Below the pieces are notes generated by a model. It did not search any database, had not been told where the DNA came from, and was given only the letters and a program-made list of their open reading frames with translations. This document shows positions 5,743-10,291 of a DNA stretch of 10,291 bases, one piece after another; position 1 is the stretch's first letter, and every line of letters starts with the position of its first letter. The position numbers and the translations under genes are program-made. The DNA lies in NCBI GenBank assembly GCA_026770615.1, contig MU631326.1:68099-78389 (forward strand), in the 5' to 3' direction. This DNA is from Pavlovales sp. CCMP2436. Taxonomy: Eukaryota; Haptophyta; Pavlovophyceae; Pavlovales.

Positions 5743-7889
5743 ATGAGCGAAGGGCCGGTGCGCTTCGCGCTGGGCGGCGGCTCAGCACATGATGCAGGGC
5801 GCCCAGCTTTCACCGCGTTGGAGGAGGACGCGGCCGTGCTCGGCGGTGACACAGACGGCGAGGGGGCCGTCCGGCTGGCGGGCACGCGCGTGGCGCGCGC
5901 GCTGCAGGCGCGGCGGCGCGCGCGGCGCGCCGCTGACTCGCGCGCCGTGGCCGCACATGGTGAGGGCGGCACGGCGCGGCTGGGCGGTCTCAGGGGGGAC
6001 GCGTGGCGGCTCCGGCCGCCGATCGTCGGCGCGCCAAGCGGGGCGGTGCTGCTACTGCGCGCGCGACCGCAGCCGCTGGACGCCAGCACCGGACTCGGGC
6101 AGCACCCTGTCACGATGGGCAGCGAGCCTGCCAGGGCGTCTGCTGCAGTGCCGCCTGCGCTTGTCGCAGCCTCGTCCTATCTAGTTCCGAGCCAGCCTGC
6201 GTCTGGAGCCCCCATCTTTTTCTTCCAACAGTCGGCGGCGGCAATCGCGCAGGTGCGGCAGGCTTGGCGGCGCGCGGAGAACCGGCTGGAGGAGGCCTGC
6301 CCAACTGTTTATACAAGGAGGCATACACGAGGAGGCGTGCTCAGCCTCTACCCCCCAATCAATACGAAACATATATCTGTTACGATATCCTTTTTTGTCA
6401 GTCATGGGCCTTCAGCGCACAGGCGCAGCTGGAGGTACCTGCGGGCACGGCAGATTCACTCTTGAGAGTGACGTCGTTATGAACCGACGATGACGGGTCT
6501 CGAGCGGAATAAATTATATATATATATATATATGTGTTTAATCTATTACATGACTAAACATATATCTGTATATATTTCTTTCATGTGTACTCTTATTATA
6601 AATAGGCCCTGAGCGCGCGCAAACGACTCAAGATCTCGCTCAACGACGGGTACTTCTGCCTCGCCCTCGAGGACCTTGACCCAGCAGCCGCCGCGCAGGC
6701 AGCTGCGCTCGCGGCAGCCGGTGAGAGTGCTCCTCACTGCCTGCTGCTCACTGCCTGCTGCCCACTGCCTGCTGCACACTGCCTGCTGCCCACTGCCTGC
6801 TGCCCACTGCCTGCTGCCCACTGCCTGCTGCCCACGCCAACAGTAAATCGCCGTATTTAAAATGTAACATTCCGTTCGCAGCGGCTGTGGGTTCGGCTGA
6901 GTCGACTCTCCCGCCAAGAACGGCGGACGGCGAAGGGACCGGCGCAGGTGCTTGCCTTTTTTTTGTTTTAAATTCTGCCGACCGTTCGTTATTGTCCTCT
7001 CCTCTCACTGTCCAATGTAAACGGATTTTTTTTAATGTTTGTCTCACTTCTTGGCGATGGGAGCGGCGAGGTGGCCGGTGCAGATACTGGCATTATTTTT
7101 AGATTGATTTCCACTTGAGACGACCGATGCGCTGACCCTCCCATGGAATGCCCGTACGCCTTCGGTATGCAAGTCGGGGGACGTTTCAAGTAACTATTAC
7201 AGATATAAAATGTCCGTTCTGGGACACGGGGGGGGAGAGGGGGTAACCTATCTATATTACATCTATATATCGATGCAGCATCTAAACCTATCTAACCTTA
7301 AAATGATCTTGCTCATGACTACCGTCTGACTAACCCCCCTGACTGTCCGCTCTCTGTCCGCTCTGACTGTCCGCAATAACTGTCCGCTCTGACTGTCCGC
7401 TCTTACTGGCTATTTGCATCCTGACTATCCGCTCTGACTGCCCGCCTTGACTATCCGCCCTGACTGTCCGCCCTTCGCTCTGACTGTCCGCGCGCAGACG
7501 TGGACACTGCAGCGGCATACTTTATAATAATTAATATTATGACACTGCAGTGGCATAATTTATAATAATTAATATTATGACACTGCAGCGGCATACTTTA
7601 TAATAATTAATATTATGACACTGCAGCGGCATAATTTATAATAATTAATATTATGACACTGCAGCGGCGGCTGCGGCGGCTCTGACTGTCCGTTCTGACT
7701 GTCCGTTCTGACTGTCCATTCTGACGGTTCCCCCCTGACTGTCCACTCTCTGACTGTCCGTGCGCAGATGCGGACTCTGGAGCGGCGGCTGTGGCGGCGG
7801 TTGCGGAGGCTCGTCGACGGCGGGCGGCGATGGCGGTGGCAGGGATGCAGGTACGCGTGATACAGCTGGAGCCAGCTTTCCGTTGCTAG
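5743..7889 (+). CDS. Ala/Arg-rich multi-exon gene, family not recognised
   Basis: The ATG at 5743 (G at -3) opens MSEGPVRFALGGGSAHDAG..., then a long Ala/Arg-rich stretch. The supported 3' exons are 6606-6720 (ALSARKRLKISLNDGYFCLA..., donor G|GTGAGA), 6882-6947 (AVGSAESTLPPRTADGEGTG, phase 1 both ends) and 7768 onward (DADSGAAAVAAVAEARRRRA, continuing VRVIQLEPAFRC to TAG 7887-7889). The phases agree: 0 to 1, 1 to 1, then 1. For 6606-6720 only this frame is open. The link from the first exon is unclear: a good acceptor (CTTTTTCTTCCAACAG) ends at 6231, and possible phase-0 donors lie near 6307 or 6339. Alternatively 5743-6465 is a separate single-exon gene of 240 residues with AATAAA at 6508. 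The KISLNDGYFCLALED segment vaguely recalls OB-fold strands, too weak to name. Confidence 0.35.
6508..6513 (+). promoter_or_regulatory. AATAAA, possible polyadenylation signal
   Basis: It lies 43 bases after the TGA (6463-6465) that ends the uninterrupted frame from 5743, which would suit a single-exon gene model. It borders a short TA repeat, so it may be fortuitous. Confidence 0.25.
6515..6532. repeat. Short (TA)n microsatellite
   Basis: A simple TA run lies in the likely intron upstream of the exon at 6606. Confidence 0.9.
6735..6832 (+). repeat. 14-base tandem repeat CACTGCCTGCTGCC, seven copies
   Basis: Seven head-to-tail units start 14 bases after the donor at 6721, inside the predicted intron 6721-6881. 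They vary at only one position (last base T, C or A), implying recent expansion. The Gln/Trp/Ser-rich minus-strand frame is an artefact of the repeat. Confidence 0.95.
7326..7490 (+). repeat. CTGACTGTCCG-type array 1 before an acceptor
   Basis: Five exact CTGACTGTCCG units plus variants (ATAACTGTCCG, CTGACTATCCG, CTGACTGCCCG, TTGACTATCCG) precede GCGCAG at 7492-7497. Most units contain CTGAC/CTRAC, matching the yUnAy branch-point consensus, followed by pyrimidine-rich bases. Confidence 0.85.
7503..7670 (+). repeat. 38-base tandem repeat, four full units plus a partial
   Basis: GACACTGCAGCGGCAT starts at 7503, 7541, 7579 and 7617, with a fifth start at 7655. The rest of each unit is AT-rich (TTATAATAATTAATATTAT). 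The unit contains no GT, so no donor. The GC part derives from an exon-start-like sequence and the fifth copy runs on as CGGCGGCTGCGGCGG. Confidence 0.95.
7682..7760 (+). repeat. CTGACTGTCCG-type array 2 before an acceptor
   Basis: About six units (TCTGACTGTCCG and variants ending in CCA or GGTTCC) run directly up to TGCGCAG|AT, the acceptor of the exon at 7768. Confidence 0.85.
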
Positions 7890-7990
7890 GAAATGAACAA
7901 AAGAACAGTTTACAGTTTACAGCTATTGAACACAAAATATCGCGCTGGTTAATCCCTCGCCGGCGGTGGCAGGAATGCAGGTACGCGTGA
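7832..7990 (+). repeat. 29-base direct repeat spanning a CAG|GT exon edge (7832-7860, 7962-7990)
   Basis: GGCGGTGGCAGGRATGCAG|GTACGCGTGA occurs twice, 130 bases apart, with one mismatch. The first copy is inside the exon starting at 7768. The second lies downstream of the TAG at 7889. Confidence 0.95.
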
Positions 7991-8086
7991 CATGATATTA
8001 ATTGATATAAATGAAGGAGGGTTCTGGCTGGCGGTGTGACACATCATCCAGCTGATCTTAGTGCTCCGACGCAGGCTCCTACGCGC

Positions 8087-8096
8087 TTTATATATA
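8087..8096 (+). promoter_or_regulatory. TATA box candidate
   Basis: TTTATATATA sits 48 bases upstream of the ATG at 8144. That spacing allows a transcription start near 8120 and a short leader for the gene that follows. Confidence 0.35.
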
Positions 8097-8143
8097 GACG
8101 AATAGTCTAGTTGCACGACTTCCGTGATATCAGTATTGGTATT

Positions 8144-9388
8144 ATGATTAGAATTCATTTTACGCTGGGCATCATCATCCTCATTTTGGTTGTTGTTGGT
8201 TGTTTTGTTACGATGGCGGCGGCGGGAAGTGGGTACGTTTTTTTTTTGTTTTTTTGTGTGTTGTTTTCGTTGTTTCACTTTTCGTTATTCACTTTTCGTT
8301 GTTTGTTTTTCGTTTTAGGTGTAAGTCGTTCGTTTTGTTTTCGAGTTCGTGCAACGTTCCTTGACCTGCCATTGGTGTTAGTACGGGCACTCTTTTTACG
8401 CAATCTATCTGCCTTTGATCCCCCCCCTCAAAAGAAGAAGCAAATACGCGACCACTAGTCGACTGTTTGTACGTTTTAAGATTAACGTCCGTTTCCTGAC
8501 AGGTCTCCACCGGACCCACGCGTTGAGAAACACTCTGATCAAGGGATCTTTGCAGAGCACACGGATGCTGCCCCTCTGAAGTTCGCTGATTATTCCTCTG
8601 ATTCTGCCTGTCTTCAACATACGAATATGAATTTGAACAGCGCGAGAAACACGCGCAGCGGGCGGAAGCGACGGCGACAAAATCACTCAGGTGCGAATGA
8701 TTGAAAGTTTAAGAATATCTTTGATGATTTGGTCTAGGAATTAGAATGTTCAGTTTTGAACATACAATATTTAGATTGATTCTTTATGCTCATTTCAGCG
8801 GAGGTGGATGCGGCAAATCACAGAAGTACGAATGTTCATCGATTCTGAACCATATTCAGTCGATATTCGATTCAAACTGAAAATACGGGTGCAAATTATA
8901 TTAACAAATATGGCAAATCATACTTTAGTTTAGCGGAGGCGACAAAATCTTTGGAATGCGGTCTCGATTGCTATTGTATAAGAAAATATAGAATGCCGTG
9001 CGCTGTGCTCAGCTCGCCGAGCCTGCCCCTTTCACGGGTGTTGCTGCTATCTCCTTCCCCCGGTCACGATTGCTTTTGTATGAAGGGTTGTCTGTCTATT
9101 TTTTGTAGAATAGTTCTTGCATAACGTCCCTCGACTTGCAGCCCGAACGCGTACGGGCATGCCAGTGTTATAGATGATATGTATGTCGGTGTGTGCGTAT
9201 TTACAAACTATTTGGTGGCCTGAGAAGTCATTCATTTCATATTTGTATGTACTATTTTATTATTGATTATTTTGAGCAGGTTCGGGTACACGCCTGCGAA
9301 CAAGCGGCTGCTGTGGCAGTTGCAAGTGGGGGAGTACCCACTCGAACTTGTGAGGCAGCTCGTGCAGGTATATATGTATATATATATA

Positions 9389-9426
<38 letters not shown>

Positions 9427-9479
9427 TGTGTTTATTGATTCATATGTTTATTGAAGATCTACATATATAGATAGATATA

Positions 9480-9562
<83 letters not shown>

Positions 9563-10188
9563 ATGTGTGTTCGTGTGTGTGTGTGTGTATGTGTGTGTGT
9601 GCATGTAATGTATATGTAAATGTATGTATGTACCCACTCGAACTCGTGAGGCAGCTCGTACAGGTTAGGATTAAAAAAAAAAAAAAAAAAATTGGGAGAG
9701 TACCCACTCGAACTTGTGAGGCAGCTCGTACAGGTACGCCCGTCATTTGTGTTTGTTTTTGTTTATTTACGTTTTTTTAGTTTTTGGTTGGTACCGCACT
9801 TCCAACGTCCCCCTCCACTAACTGTCCGTCTCATGACTATTCGCCCCCTAACTGTCCCCCTCCCCCTCTGACTGTCCGCAGGTGCACGCGCACGCCAGAG
9901 CTGCTGCACTTGCGACCGCACCTCCGATGCCCCCCTCTACCGGTGACAGTGGCAGTGACGGTGGTGGCGGCGGTGGCGGCACTCCCGCACAGGTAGTTAG
10001 ATATAAAGTTAGTTACAAGGAAGTAATATACAAAAGCCCTCCTCCACCGGTGCAGCTAACAGTTGTGGCGGTAGTGGCGGCGGTGGCGGCACCCCTGCAC
10101 AGGTTAGTTAGTTAGCTAGTATGACCCTTCAACACACACGCAAACATCTTAGGCGTTGAGGGAGGTGGCGTTCATTAACCCCGCACAG
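8144..10188 (+). CDS. Many-exon gene, 3' partial, with duplicated Gly-rich exons; family not recognised
   Basis: Exons, all phase-consistent: 8144-8232, 8503-8690, 8799-8825, 8934-8960, 9013-9037, 9280-9367, 9882-9992, 10037-10102, 10153-10188, continuing off the window. ATG 8144 (A at -3) gives MIRIHFTLGIIILILVVVGC then FVTMAAAGSG, a plausible signal peptide with an AxA-like site. ATG 8213 (A at -3, G at +4) would give a leaderless form. Exon 2 holds VEKHSDQGIFAEHTD and a basic RSGRKRRRQN cluster. The three exons of 25-27 bases are weakest; they lead to ARRACPFHG. Exon 6 reads FGYTPANKRLLWQLQVGEYP then LELVRQLVQ, its frame supported by synonymous-only differences among three copies. Exon 7 ends GGGGGGGTPAQ, exon 8 GGGGGTPAQ, exon 9 NPAQ. 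The DPAN...GE.P.EL flavour of exon 6 recalls SEP domains, but the rest does not fit. Confidence 0.45.
8233..8502 (+). other. Predicted T-rich intron
   Basis: The donor GG|GTACGT and acceptor TTTCCTGACAG|G join phase 2 to phase 2. The intron is T-rich with repeated TTTTCGTT motifs. The hydrophobic frame running through it is not coding. Confidence 0.5.
9038..9279 (+). other. Predicted intron without other features
   Basis: It runs from GG|GTGTTG to TTTGAGCAG|G. An alternative acceptor-like CGACTTGCAG ends near 9141 but leads quickly to stops. Nothing else is recognised here. Confidence 0.35.
9370..9630. repeat. (TA)n and (TG)n microsatellites
   Basis: TA runs at about 9370-9422 and 9478-9554 and a TG run to about 9630 fill the intron. 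They begin right after the donor of the exon ending at 9367. Confidence 0.95.
9673..9691. repeat. Poly-A run of 19
   Basis: The run lies between copies 2 and 3 of the 33-base unit and is followed by TTGGGAGAG. It could be the tail of an inserted retroposed fragment, or a simple repeat. Confidence 0.9.
9818..9879 (+). repeat. CTRACTGTCCG-type array 3 before an acceptor
   Basis: Four units (ACTAACTGTCCG, ATGACTATTCG, CTAACTGTCCC, CTGACTGTCCG) in a C-rich context run into CAG|GTGCAC at 9880. This is the same family as the arrays at 7326 and 7682, about 2 kb away. Confidence 0.8.
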
Positions 10189-10220
10189 GTATTTTCGAAA
10201 GGCTGCATTTCTTTTGTTGA

Positions 10221-10291
10221 GTTTAAAAAAGGTTCACGCGCTAGTCTTTATATAACAGGGGCTAGTCTTTCGTTTTAAAAGGGGTCACGCT
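10221..10291 (+). repeat. Start of a tandem repeat cut by the window edge
   Basis: GTTTAAAAAAGGTTCACGCG (10221) recurs as GTTTTAAAAGGGGTCACGCT (10272-10291), and CTAGTCTTT occurs at 10241 and 10262. The unit is about 51 bases with an internal sub-repeat. Confidence 0.7.

Larger units (their letters stand above)
6948..7767 (+). other. Large predicted intron containing nested repeats
   Basis: The donor CAG|GTGCTT starts it and TGCGCAG|AT ends it. Inside are a diverged copy of the preceding exon edge (7059-7083), two CTGACTGTCCG arrays, a failed copy of the next exon start (7478-7516) and a 38-base repeat block. Between about 7119 and 7325 I see no feature beyond a G run near 7228 and TA-rich sequence. 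Confidence 0.35.
9335..9733 (+). repeat. 33-base exon-end unit in three copies (9335-9367, 9631-9663, 9701-9733)
   Basis: Each copy encodes YPLELVRQLVQ, ends CAG and is followed by GT. The only differences are CTT/CTC and GTG/GTA, both synonymous. Copies 1 and 3 are preceded by GAG and copy 2 by TGTATG. TA and TG microsatellites separate copies 1 and 2. A TTAGGATT plus poly-A segment separates copies 2 and 3. Confidence 0.95.

Noticed and set aside
5259..6113. 284-codon minus-strand frame
   Set aside because: It is antisense to two better + strand frames and has Ser/Arg/Pro low-complexity composition expected from GC-rich DNA.
6606..6720. OB-fold (RPA/RMI1-like) strand from LKISLNDGYFCLALED
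   Set aside because: The match is one strand-turn-strand of common composition, too short to assign.
6546..7047. Minus-strand repeat protein (SRQWAAGSGQQAV units)
   Set aside because: It is the reverse translation of the 14-base repeat and crosses predicted splice sites of the + strand gene.
8233..8458. Hydrophobic frame continuing past 8232, membrane-protein-like
   Set aside because: The Phe/Leu/Val composition comes from T-rich sequence inside a predicted GTACGT...CAG intron. Only the part up to 8232 is kept.
9280..9367. SEP domain of a p47/UBX-type protein
   Set aside because: Only a short PAN...GE.P.EL pattern fits; the expected GF..DDG strand before it and the sequence after it are absent.

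Overview
The window looks like nuclear DNA from a unicellular eukaryote, most probably an alga. I cannot name the lineage. The evidence is short GC-rich exons that join in phase across GT-AG boundaries, A/G at -3 of the best start codons, many TA, TG, poly-A, poly-C and minisatellite tracts, and a degraded CENP-B/Tc5/pogo-type transposase. No bacterial operon layout, tRNA, rRNA or CRISPR array is visible. All gene models were assembled by eye from splice signals and phase, so treat exon edges as hypotheses.

Layout. 1-457: the 3' end of a + strand gene whose intron is a TG tract flanked by a 31-base direct repeat. 458-1740: mostly gene-free, with a 41-base minisatellite, a spaced 20-base motif, a 34-base repeat and an 11-base repeat. 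1743-2791: a small three-exon + strand gene whose first intron is mostly TA repeat. 2880-3260: a diverged copy of that gene's last exon, LTR-like signals and two hairpins. 3408-4439 (-): a broken transposase. 4535-4572: 38 consecutive C. 4753-4975: a decayed copy of exon 2 of the gene at 8144. 5181-5576: an intronless small protein with an N-myristoylation-type start and a degenerate EF-hand-like body. 5743-7889: an Ala/Arg-rich multi-exon gene. 8144 to the right edge: a many-exon gene with a TATA box, a possible signal peptide and duplicated Gly-rich exons.

The main signal is a recurrent architecture rather than one enzyme. At seven or more places an exon edge, usually with its CAG|GT donor, is copied one or more times within about 70-300 bases, and the space between is filled by simple repeats. 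The clearest cases are the 31-base repeat (157/370) and the 33-base in-frame unit at 9335, 9631 and 9701, whose three copies differ only at synonymous sites. Separately, three intron 3' ends carry arrays of a CTGACTGTCCG-like unit containing CTRAC branch-point-like cores. I infer a locus where tandem duplication and repeat expansion are making, lengthening or diversifying introns. RNA data would decide this.

No functional link between the genes can be shown. They simply lie head to tail on the + strand, interrupted by the relic transposon.
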